Shown piece after piece: positions 1 to 5,325 of a stretch of 6,789 nucleotides of DNA (the first letter of the stretch is position 1; each line of letters starts with the position of its first letter). Below the pieces are notes generated by a model. That model did not search any database. It was not told where the DNA came from and was given only the letters and a program-made list of their open reading frames with translations. The stretch covers positions 1 through 6,789 of the forward strand of contig JADHND010000089.1 in NCBI GenBank assembly GCA_016779685.1. Reading direction: 5' to 3'. Source of the stretch: Shewanellaceae bacterium. GTDB lineage: Bacteria > Pseudomonadota > Gammaproteobacteria > Enterobacterales > Shewanellaceae. A program made the position numbers and the translations under genes.

Positions 1-277
1 AATCTTTGCCAAGAACTTGGATGACACGTTGAGCCGATGCCGAACTAGGCATTCCCCGATAAGCGTCATGGCTCGATTTCTTTAATGCCTTATCGACATC
101 GCTATGCGCAACAACCTTGTTTTCATGTATGAAAGCTTGGCGAATTTGATGGTTAGCCACATTGAACACGCATTTAGCCAAGCGACACGCACGGCGCATC
201 GCTTGGCAATTCGGGTTATTTGACTTTATCAATATTCGTTCTGCTCTCATTGTTGACATGTCTTTGTTTTTTTGCAT
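1..277 (-). CDS. tnpB: TnpB (IS200/IS605-family OrfB), 5' part only, runs off left edge
   Basis: This is the N-terminal 92 codons of a protein that continues beyond position 1. The conceptual translation shows the usual TnpB opening: ERILIKSNNP, then a helix with RLAKCVFNVAN and HQIRQAFI, then VDKALKKS, AYRGMPSSASAQRVIQVL. This follows the TnpB family pattern of an 'IRQ-F' helix followed by a Y-x-x-(L/M)P block and S-x-Q-x-V-x-x-L. TnpB proteins are RuvC-type nucleases guided by an RNA from the right end of the element, and the ancestors of Cas12. The RuvC D/E/D residues, the zinc finger and the guide RNA would lie outside the window, so activity cannot be judged. Three in-frame ATGs exist, at 277, 259 and 250, and none has a clear Shine-Dalgarno. 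A TATAAT box overlaps the first, so 259 or 250 may be the true start. No tnpA lies on the 5' side within the window. Family call is firm; start is not. Confidence 0.85.
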   Translation of the reverse strand, partial: MQKNKDMSTMRAERILIKSNNPNCQAMRRACRLAKCVFNVANHQIRQAFIHENKVVAHSDVDKALKKSSHDAYRGMPSSASAQRVIQVLGKD

Positions 278-282
278 TATAC
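277..282 (-). promoter_or_regulatory. Candidate -10 box (TATAAT) overlapping the first tnpB ATG
   Basis: On the minus strand the sequence reads TATAATG. The perfect -10 hexamer covers the A and T of the ATG at 277 (approximate span given). No good -35 sits 16-18 bp upstream, where a T-rich tract is seen instead. If this is a real promoter, transcription would start inside the annotated reading frame and translation would begin at the ATG at 259 or 250. Base composition alone could produce this box, so it is only a candidate. Confidence 0.3.
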
Positions 283-316
283 AAAAAAAACTATAAATCG
301 AAAATATCTCTTTTCG

Positions 317-333
317 TTGTTGCTTTGCAACAA
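317..333. repeat. Perfect 7-bp hairpin, probable left-end hairpin of the tnpB element
   Basis: TTGTTGC (317-323) and GCAACAA (327-333) are perfect inverted repeats around a 3-nt loop. They lie about 40-70 bases from the candidate tnpB starts, on the 5' side. IS200/IS605 elements lack terminal inverted repeats and instead carry subterminal imperfect or perfect hairpins recognised by the TnpA HUH transposase, so position and form fit a left end. The exact element boundary and its short target motif cannot be fixed from one end. A second, weaker pair (GCTTA 336-340 / TAAGC 351-355) lies next to it. Confidence 0.5.
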
Positions 334-470
334 TGGCTTACATCGCCACCTAAGCTAACGCTATAGATGGAGAATGACGCCAAATCGTTAAAAGTTCGAG
401 TGTTGAGTGAACATTCACGAGACATATTAGATCAAAGAAGTTCAGCAAAAAATACGACCAGTCATACCTA

Positions 471-508
471 AGCTATTTCACGATGATTTGGATTAGTTTG
501 AAATAGCT
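471..508. repeat. Perfect 10-bp inverted repeat with 18-nt loop
   Basis: AGCTATTTCA (471-480) is the exact reverse complement of TGAAATAGCT (499-508), separated by 18 bases. The stem is AT-rich and has no T-tract after it on either strand, so it is not a typical intrinsic terminator. It resembles the 586-635 repeat in layout (long stem, roughly 20-nt loop). It could be part of an RNA structure, a protein-binding site or a mobile-element end. The function is not known. Confidence 0.55.
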
Positions 509-585
509 CAAATCAATCATTCAAACAATATTAAGCAAGCGTCCGTTGATTCTTTAAGTTCGATAGGGGGCATGAGGCATCAATC

Positions 586-640
586 AACCACCACCGAGAT
601 TAACCATTTTAGTTTAGGTCATCTCGGTGGTGGTTTTATT
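586..640 (+). terminator. Strong 15-bp stem-loop, candidate intrinsic terminator at the end of the zor operon
   Basis: AACCACCACCGAGAT (586-600) and ATCTCGGTGGTGGTT (621-635) form a perfect 15-bp stem with a 20-nt loop. The plus-strand transcript continues UUAUU, so with the stem's last bases it reads UUUUAUU, which fits an intrinsic terminator for plus-strand RNA. On the minus strand the stem is followed by GATTGATG, a poorer tail, yet this is the first strong hairpin after the zorE stop, about 50 bases past it. It may act on both strands. Read strictly, it would stop plus-strand transcripts from the 300-585 region before they run antisense into zorE. Confidence 0.55.
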
Positions 641-687
641 GGATTGAAAACGCTTTTCAGCCCGCATACTCACAGACAGTTGAGCGT

Positions 688-1542
688 TTACCGGCCTTGT
701 TGCATTCTTAATCTAGCCAGTCGATTGGTTTGATTGGAATTCAATTTCATGTGTTGGTGATAGGGTTGTTTGGCATGGCACTCAATACATAGACACACCA
801 AATTAGAAAGTGCATTGTTGCTTTTCATGCGGTCGATGTGGTGGGTATGTAAGAGTGTTTTGTCATTCGCTAGATTGACGTGACATTCGGCACAGGTAAA
901 GCGAGCGCGTTGCTTGACCGCTTCAGATATTTGCATAAAGTCATTGGTATAATCGTAATCTGCTTGGGTTTTTTTAGTCGGCAGCTTTTTGAAGAAAGCT
1001 CGATAATGGGTAAACAAATCGACATAACTAAATGCTTGTAAAAATTTTATTTTCTCTGATTGTGATTTATATGTAAAGTCATGATAGCCAGTGGTTCGCA
1101 AACAGTTTTGACAAGGCATGAGTTTCGCTTGGTGATCACCTTTATCGTTGATGTTGTAACGATTCGAACGATAAATATTAAACAGACCCTTGGTTTTTTC
1201 AGTGATGGTATAACGTTCACCAAAACCCTTATAGCGCATATTGGTGATGGTGGTGCATTCTGCAAAATGCACTTTTTTGCCTACACTGGGGTTTCTAACC
1301 GTTTGTTCGAAATTAAAGCTATGATCTGGGATATACAACATAATGGGTCGGTTGTTGATATGTAATATCTTGTGAGGCCCAGTATGGATGTCTTTTAATT
1401 GGATGTCTTTATTCAGTTCAAGATCCAATTCACCCCACGATTGTTCCTTGGTCGCATGCGCTGCTAATTCAAACGGGCGCTCTTGCGCGCCCATTTTCGT
1501 TAAAGCTTGGTCTAAACCAGAAAAATTGATGGTAAGTTTCAT
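688..1542 (-). CDS. zorE: ZorE-like HNH endonuclease, effector of a type II Zorya system
   Basis: A 284-residue cytosolic protein with no signal peptide or membrane helix. The C-terminal third is a clear HNH nuclease: CAEC (Cys217, Cys220), HTHHID (His234-His235), Asn247 in SNLVCLC, and Cys252/Cys255 in CIECH with His256 as the last H. The four cysteines should hold a structural zinc, and His235, Asn247 and His256 are the likely catalytic or metal-binding set. The N-terminal part (about 40-155) is a separate domain with GKKVHFAEC, GERYTI and PCQNCL. His92, Cys96, Cys144 and Cys147 are well placed for a second zinc site (inference). In Zorya type II, the effector encoded with ZorA and ZorB is an HNH protein called ZorE, and position and domain both match here. 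Its ATG overlaps the zorB stop by 4 bases (ATGA), and only a weak GGAT precedes it, so translation probably depends on coupling to zorB. Confidence 0.82.
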   Translation of the reverse strand: MKLTINFSGLDQALTKMGAQERPFELAAHATKEQSWGELDLELNKDIQLKDIHTGPHKILHINNRPIMLYIPDHSFNFEQTVRNPSVGKKVHFAECTTITNMRYKGFGERYTITEKTKGLFNIYRSNRYNINDKGDHQAKLMPCQNCLRTTGYHDFTYKSQSEKIKFLQAFSYVDLFTHYRAFFKKLPTKKTQADYDYTNDFMQISEAVKQRARFTCAECHVNLANDKTLLHTHHIDRMKSNNALSNLVCLCIECHAKQPYHQHMKLNSNQTNRLARLRMQQGR

Positions 1543-2240
1543 GATTTATAATCCAATATTTTTTTAATTTGGGTGTGAGCGTTGGTGATGATGCGAAACG
1601 AAACCCGCCGTGATTTTTGATAATCTTCTCGCCCATTGGTAACAATGACTTTGGCCGATGAGAAGCCGACCGCTGCCATATGGTGTTTTATCCAACTTTT
1701 TTCCTCTGGAACCAAAGGAAAGATGAAAGCGAGCACTGATCGCGTTCGACCTTGAGACAGCCGCATGTTGTGAAAATAGGCTTGCGCGTCATCGGTGGTG
1801 CTACCCCACAAGGAGCTGGTGTGTCCCTCGATTCTGATTTCATTGATCGATGCTTTAAATGGTTTGATGACCTGTAAATAGCGAGGAAAAAAATCCGACA
1901 GAATGTCCTGAAACACGGGATTTAAGCGGATGTCACCCCGATCAAACAAAACCTCCGGCGCTTGAAATTCAAACGCCAAGGTATCTGGATTGATCAAAGC
2001 CTGCCACTTGGGTAAATCCGCTTCAAATTCTTGCATGAGATTTTGATACAAGTTGACTTGGTTTTCTTGATACGAAACGGCAATCTCTTTGATTTTTTCT
2101 TTTTCAATTTGCCCCGATTGCATATAAACAATCGAGATAAACAAAAAGATCATCATTAACGCGGTCATTAAATCAGAAATCGAGAGCCAGTGTTCTTCCT
2201 GTTGGACTTCCTGCTGCTGAGGTTGCATAAATGGTTTCAT
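1539..2240 (-). CDS. zorB: ZorB, MotB-like stator subunit with OmpA-type periplasmic domain
   Basis: A 233-residue inner-membrane protein with a short Gln/Glu-rich cytoplasmic N-terminus. It has one membrane helix (about 20-40) beginning WLSISDLMTALMMIFLFIS. Asp23 in the ISDLM motif corresponds to the ion-binding Asp of MotB/ZorB. A linker helix (about 45-80) leads to an OmpA/MotB-like peptidoglycan-binding domain (about 90-220), with FDRGDIRLNPVF, EIRIEGHTSS, MRLSQGRTRSVL and KSRRVSFRI as family landmarks. In Zorya, two ZorB chains sit inside a ZorA pentamer and anchor the motor to the cell wall. The start at 2240 is favoured because AAGG, overlapping the zorA stop, lies 8 bases upstream. 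An in-frame ATG four codons later lacks such a site. It begins 10 bases after zorA and overlaps zorE by 4, so the three genes are one transcription unit. Confidence 0.9.
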   Translation of the reverse strand: MKPFMQPQQQEVQQEEHWLSISDLMTALMMIFLFISIVYMQSGQIEKEKIKEIAVSYQENQVNLYQNLMQEFEADLPKWQALINPDTLAFEFQAPEVLFDRGDIRLNPVFQDILSDFFPRYLQVIKPFKASINEIRIEGHTSSLWGSTTDDAQAYFHNMRLSQGRTRSVLAFIFPLVPEEKSWIKHHMAAVGFSSAKVIVTNGREDYQKSRRVSFRIITNAHTQIKKILDYKS

Positions 2241-2250
2241 GATTTAAGCC

Positions 2251-3984
2251 TTAGTTAAAACGCTTCGAATGAGCAACCACTTGCTGCATCTCTCGGGTCA
2301 ATTTGCCATAATCCTCAGTAAATTGCTCACTAATACCGCCGAGCTTTCTGCCTAATTTTTGCAACACTTCGGTGAGTTCTTGCTCCAGATTTTTATCTAG
2401 GTTGTGCATTTGTTTTTGCAACGCTTTGGAGGTGTCTTGGTATTGCGCCTGAATCGACTGCTTGACCGTTTCATGGATGTCATGGGAAGCCGATACTTGT
2501 TGTGTTTCCATCGCTTTGAACGCTTGTTTGATGTCTCGGGTGAGACTTTCGAGCATTTGCTCCGTTTCTTGAAGCAATTGTTGTTGTTGTCGCTTAAAGT
2601 TGCTCTGCATCTCGTTGTGATGTTGATCTATCTGAGAGGTGGTCTCTTTGAAGGTGCCGGCAATCTCGATCGCATTGGATTGCAGATCGCGGCTCATTTC
2701 TTTGAAGTAACCGTTCATTAGATCCAGTGCCTGATCATGATGCTCTGCTTGATTGTGCAATTGTTGTTTGGATTGTAATGCGAGGTCGGCATGCTCTTGT
2801 TCGAATATGTTTTGGATGCGCTGCGCGCCATCTTTGATGTGATCGACAGACTGTTCAACCAAGGTGGTAGAACGTTCACTGTGGCTTTTTAAGGATTGAG
2901 CGGATTGGTCGGCATAGTCAGACAAACCGGTTAAGATGGTGCTGGCATACTGTTGATGTTGTTCGGCATGCTGCTCGGATTGTGTGAGTAAGCGGGTGTA
3001 GTGTTCAGTTGCATTCAAATGTGCTTGTTGTATTTGAGCAAAGGTGGCACTGATCTGTTCTTTCAACTCAGGGAAGGCGGTGGTCGCCTTGTCTTTTAAA
3101 GCGGCGAAGGCTGTTAAGTAGTCATTCATTTGCTGAATCGTCTGCTGGTTGGTGTGAATGCTTTGCTGCAATTGATCCATGGTGTGCGGGATTTTTTGGG
3201 TATGGGCTTCGATTTGACCTAAAGCTTGTTCACTGGCTTGAATGGAGCTGACACTGTGGTCATAGCTTTGCTTCATCTGACCCAACTGTTCTTTGTAATT
3301 TTCTTGCCATTCGACCAGTTTAAACACAGCTTGATTTAACTCTTTAAAGTTTTGTCCAAATTGTTCCGTGAGTTGGTTGTTAAAATCTTGAATCACCATT
3401 TTGAGGGCATCGATGATTTCTTGGGTAGCCGATTTCGAGAGGGTGTCGGTGACACTTTGTAATTTTAACCACAACTTGTCATGAAACTGGGTTTGGGCTT
3501 CCTGATCCCGTTTGGCTTGATCATTGAAATCACTGCGCAACAATCTAAGCTGGCCAATCAAGGTATCGGTATCTTGGCCGGTGATGCTGCTGCGCAGTTG
3601 TTCGATTTGGTCGAATTGCTTTTGGTGCAGGGCATACCACTCGGGTAATAGATTATCTGGGGCGGCATCTTTCTCGTCTTCTTTATTTCGAAAAGCGAAA
3701 GGAGCAACCGTTTTATAAATAATAGAGCACAACAAACCAGCGATACTGGTTCCAAAAGAAAATTTAAGTCCTTCAAGCAATTGTGGAATGCTTTGATCGA
3801 TATGCTGCGTATCAAAATCAGATAAGCCGATGAGAATCCCCACAAAGGTTCCCAATACGCCTATCGATGACATCAGGGTGGGGGCAACGGATCTTAAGTT
3901 TTTAAAGCAGGCAATAAGAAGGCAGAGTCCAATGACGACACCTACATTAACTGTCGACAACAGATCAAAAAGCGTTTGAAGCAT
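2251..3984 (-). CDS. zorA: ZorA, MotA/TolQ/ExbB-like motor subunit with long coiled-coil tail
   Basis: A 577-residue protein. The first ~100 residues are membrane-embedded: hydrophobic segments at about 11-28, 37-55 (SSIGVLGTFVGILIGLSDFD) and 73-95 (KFSFGTSIAGLLCSIIYK). The PTLMSSIGVLGTFVGI block and the following F-GTS helix are typical of the MotA/TolQ/ExbB proton-channel fold as found in ZorA. From about 105 to the end it is highly charged, Gln-rich and free of hydrophobic segments, with heptad-like spacing throughout, consistent with the long cytoplasmic coiled-coil tail that in Zorya links envelope sensing to the effector. The tail holds a QQQQ run and many HxxQ repeats. It is the first gene of the operon. 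The start at 3984 puts the first helix right at the N-terminus. An AAAAAGG lies about 10 bases upstream, rather distant for a Shine-Dalgarno. ExbB/TolQ or a chemotaxis-receptor tail was considered, but the zorB/zorE neighbours settle it. Confidence 0.9.
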   Translation of the reverse strand: MLQTLFDLLSTVNVGVVIGLCLLIACFKNLRSVAPTLMSSIGVLGTFVGILIGLSDFDTQHIDQSIPQLLEGLKFSFGTSIAGLLCSIIYKTVAPFAFRNKEDEKDAAPDNLLPEWYALHQKQFDQIEQLRSSITGQDTDTLIGQLRLLRSDFNDQAKRDQEAQTQFHDKLWLKLQSVTDTLSKSATQEIIDALKMVIQDFNNQLTEQFGQNFKELNQAVFKLVEWQENYKEQLGQMKQSYDHSVSSIQASEQALGQIEAHTQKIPHTMDQLQQSIHTNQQTIQQMNDYLTAFAALKDKATTAFPELKEQISATFAQIQQAHLNATEHYTRLLTQSEQHAEQHQQYASTILTGLSDYADQSAQSLKSHSERSTTLVEQSVDHIKDGAQRIQNIFEQEHADLALQSKQQLHNQAEHHDQALDLMNGYFKEMSRDLQSNAIEIAGTFKETTSQIDQHHNEMQSNFKRQQQQLLQETEQMLESLTRDIKQAFKAMETQQVSASHDIHETVKQSIQAQYQDTSKALQKQMHNLDKNLEQELTEVLQKLGRKLGGISEQFTEDYGKLTREMQQVVAHSKRFN

Positions 3985-3994
3985 AAATAGAAAA

Positions 3995-4022
3995 CCTTTT
4001 TAACATGAAACATTAAATTATA
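3995..4022 (-). promoter_or_regulatory. Candidate zorA promoter -10 box and leader
   Basis: On the minus strand a perfect TATAAT lies at 4017-4022, about 33 bases before the zorA ATG. The Shine-Dalgarno-like AAAAAGG is at 3995-4001. Hexamers at 16-18 bp further upstream do not resemble TTGACA, so the promoter is either -35-weak, activator-dependent, or a chance match in AT-rich DNA. No operator-like palindrome was seen around it. Confidence 0.4.
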
Positions 4023-4051
4023 TTATTGTAAGCGCAGTAAACTACCAGAAT

Positions 4052-4175
4052 TTGACATTAAATCATATGTTTTTTAATTCGATTTTCATTACGAAAAAGT
4101 CAATTTTATTTTTTTTAAAAAATTTTTAAGTGAATAAGATGTTACTATAGGTCACATATAACAAAAAATGAGGGA
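4052..4175 (+). promoter_or_regulatory. Promoter region and ribosome site of the methyltransferase gene
   Basis: A strong Shine-Dalgarno, GAGGGA, lies at 4170-4175, six bases before the ATG, and decides the start at 4182. Upstream, TACTAT at 4143-4148 is the best -10 candidate near the gene, but its -35 is poor. Separately, a perfect TTGACA at 4052-4057 has only weak -10 candidates (TTAATT or TAATTC at about 4074-4080). The divergent zorA promoter is in the same 197-bp gap, so a shared regulator could affect both genes. Confidence 0.45.
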
Positions 4176-4181
4176 TTAAAG

Positions 4182-4958
4182 ATGTCAGCCACCACCAAAT
4201 CACATTGGGATGCAGAACTTTATCAGAAAACAGCTAAAACATTTCAAGTTAAACACGCTTTATTATGGTTAGAACAACTGCCTCTGAAAGATGAGGATAC
4301 CATCCTTGATATAGGGTGTGGCGATGGTCAGGTGACGAGAAATCTTGCTCGGATAGCCAAAAATGGTTACGTTGACGGTATCGACATATCCAGCTCCATG
4401 ATCGCAACCGCTAAGAAAACTTGTCATTTAAGTAACCTGAATTTTTATGTTCATGACATTGAGCAAGCGTCATGGACAAAAAAATACGATGTTCTAGTTA
4501 GTTTTTTTTGTATACAGTGGCTTTCCGATAAAGCCAAATTTTTTCAAAATATATCTAAACAACTTAACAAGAAAGGAAAAATTGCCTTCCTGTTTACGAA
4601 TCGTAACCTGAGTCTACTTGAAGCTAGAAAGCAGCTTATCCAAAAAGACAATTGGGCTCCTTTCTTTAAGCATTACAACGATTCTACCCATGTACTGGAT
4701 TTTAACGACTACATTGGCGCAGCTAAATCTGCGAACTTAAGCAATATCCAATTAACGAAAAAAATGGTATCTCATGATTGTTCATCTCGTTTTGAATTCG
4801 AACAATTTTTGCAGCTGATTAGCCCTGCTCTTAGTTATGTAAAGCCTGAGCTGCATGAACAATTTATGGGTGAACTAGCAGATATCTATTTAAATGAAAA
4901 CGGCCATACAAAGTACTCAATCGATTATAACTTTTATTATATGACAGCATCCCTGTAG
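4182..4958 (+). CDS. Class I SAM-dependent methyltransferase, substrate unknown
   Basis: A 258-residue soluble protein with a Rossmann-type methyltransferase core. Motif I is ILDIGCGDGQ (41-50), the glycine-rich SAM loop. The acidic residue ending strand 2 is Asp68 in VDGIDISSSMI. Motif III is HDIE (91-94), and YDVLVSFFCIQWL (102-114) is the motif IV strand. The N-terminal HWDAELYQK and the FCIQW segment match the Methyltransf_11/25 group that includes trans-aconitate methyltransferase-like and UbiE-like enzymes, which act on small molecules. The C-terminal half (about 140-258) is the variable lid and substrate part. There is no DPPY/NPPY motif and no target-recognition domain, so a DNA methyltransferase is unlikely. 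It is a single-gene unit, divergent from zorA and far from the next gene. Substrate cannot be inferred. Confidence 0.85.
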   Translation: MSATTKSHWDAELYQKTAKTFQVKHALLWLEQLPLKDEDTILDIGCGDGQVTRNLARIAKNGYVDGIDISSSMIATAKKTCHLSNLNFYVHDIEQASWTKKYDVLVSFFCIQWLSDKAKFFQNISKQLNKKGKIAFLFTNRNLSLLEARKQLIQKDNWAPFFKHYNDSTHVLDFNDYIGAAKSANLSNIQLTKKMVSHDCSSRFEFEQFLQLISPALSYVKPELHEQFMGELADIYLNENGHTKYSIDYNFYYMTASL

Positions 4959-5013
4959 TTGTTCTGTCTCAAGGTTGAAGTTGGTCGCAGCCACATAAAT
5001 TTTGTGAGTGAGT

Positions 5014-5052
5014 ACAACAAAAGATAGCGAAGGCATTTTTTGCTTTAGTTGT
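5014..5052. repeat. Imperfect 10-bp inverted repeat downstream of the methyltransferase gene
   Basis: ACAACAAAAG (5014-5023) pairs with CTTTAGTTGT (5043-5052) with one mismatch, and a weak inner pairing AAGGCA/TGCTTT adds to the stem. No run of T follows, so it is at best a weak or Rho-assisted 3' end for the methyltransferase transcript. Confidence 0.35.
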
Positions 5053-5129
5053 GTCTTTGTCCTATTTGGACACCACTTATCATCTATTTTTCTCGGCGGT
5101 CTGAATGTTTTTCATCCTTTTAAATCTAG

Positions 5130-5158
5130 TTGATTCTTTATTCTTGTGATAATATAAA
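5130..5158 (+). promoter_or_regulatory. Candidate sigma70 promoter for the regulator pair
   Basis: TTGATT (5130-5135) and TATAAA (5153-5158) are separated by 17 bases, a good match in spacing and in most key positions. Transcription would begin near 5165 and give a leader of about 160 nt containing the 5230-5244 hairpin. An alternative -10, TATAAA at 5210-5215, has no good -35. Confidence 0.45.
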
Positions 5159-5214
5159 TTCTTATTAACAATTTAAAACAAAATAATCATTTTAAATTCC
5201 ATTTTTTACTATAA

Positions 5215-5298
5215 ATTAACAATTCTTTAAACCTCAAAGAGGTTCATGGAAAGAAGCTATTTTTTATGTCGCCAAGAGAACTGATTGTTTGTTTTTGA
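5215..5298 (+). pseudogene. Possible relic of a LuxR-type helix-turn-helix start, or a small upstream frame
   Basis: Between stops, this frame encodes NLKEVHGKKLFFMSPRELIVCF, of which the last ten codons (5266-5298) begin with ATG. 'L/M-S-P-R-E-L-x-V' is the hallmark opening of the GerE/LuxR DNA-binding domain, and the segment stops exactly where the next helix should continue. It lies directly upstream of two genes whose proteins end in such a domain. No proper Shine-Dalgarno precedes the ATG. The frame is the same as that of the gene at 5326, with one stop between. It may be the remains of a third paralog, an upstream frame, or chance. Evidence is a short motif only. Confidence 0.25.
5230..5244 (+). 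repeat. Small perfect hairpin in the leader of the regulator pair
   Basis: AACCTC (5230-5235) and GAGGTT (5239-5244) form a 6-bp stem with an AAA loop. The nearest T-run is more than ten bases away, so it is not a standard terminator. It could influence leader RNA stability or be chance. Confidence 0.35.
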
Positions 5299-5325
5299 AG
5301 CACGTTCACAATCAGGGATGCATTT

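Larger units (their letters stand above)
278..687. other. Intergenic stretch with several inverted repeats, no convincing gene
   Basis: These 410 bases separate tnpB from the end of the Zorya operon. Both strands were read. The longest plus-strand frame seen is 34 codons (367-471), with no ribosome site and no recognisable product. The stretch holds five inverted repeats: 317-333, 336-355, 407-418 (GTGAA/TTCAC), 471-508 and 586-635, plus a short palindrome at 645-659 (TGAAAA CGC TTTTCA). The left part is probably the left end of the tnpB element. The origin of the rest is unclear. Confidence 0.6.
4959..5325. other. AT-rich intergenic stretch, no confident gene
   Basis: This 367-base gap separates the methyltransferase gene from the regulator pair. 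No clear intrinsic terminator follows the methyltransferase. It holds an imperfect 10-bp inverted repeat (5014-5052), a short TGTCC/GGACA hairpin near 5059-5071, a promoter-like sequence (5130-5158), a small perfect hairpin (5230-5244) and a 10-codon frame whose peptide resembles the start of a LuxR helix-turn-helix (5266-5298). Composition from about 5120 to 5230 is strikingly AT-rich. Confidence 0.6.

Noticed and set aside
367..471. 34-codon plus-strand frame in the gap between tnpB and zorE
   Set aside because: No Shine-Dalgarno, no recognisable sequence, and length expected by chance.
471..635. CRISPR array or direct repeats
   Set aside because: The repeats are inverted, not regularly spaced direct repeats, and no spacer pattern is present anywhere in the window.
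645..659. Palindrome TGAAAA CGC TTTTCA as the zor terminator
   Set aside because: The stem is almost all A-T and lacks a following T-run. The 586-635 stem is far stronger.
1081..1365. Open frame on the plus strand opposite zorE, and another minus-strand frame inside it
   Set aside because: Both lie wholly within the HNH gene, have no ribosome site and no recognisable domains. The zorE frame is backed by clear motifs.
2404..2721. Plus-strand 105-codon frame opposite the zorA tail
   Set aside because: It is a by-product of the repetitive Gln/Leu-coding tail on the other strand. Its Leu/Arg-rich sequence has no family features.
3524..3845. Short frames on both strands inside the 5' part of zorA
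   Set aside because: They overlap the well-supported membrane region of ZorA and have no independent start signals.
2251..3984. ZorA read as a methyl-accepting chemotaxis receptor or ExbB/TolQ protein
   Set aside because: The coiled-coil tail superficially resembles a receptor, but there is no periplasmic sensor or signalling hairpin motif. The adjacent ZorB and HNH genes identify Zorya.
4182..4958. DNA modification methyltransferase acting with the nuclease as a restriction-modification pair
   Set aside because: No DPPY/NPPY catalytic motif, no PCQ-type motif and no target-recognition domain. The core fits small-molecule methyltransferases.
5230..5244. Attenuator or intrinsic terminator before the regulator pair
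   Set aside because: The stem is only 6 bp and is not followed by a T-tract. The nearest T-run is about 15 bases further on.
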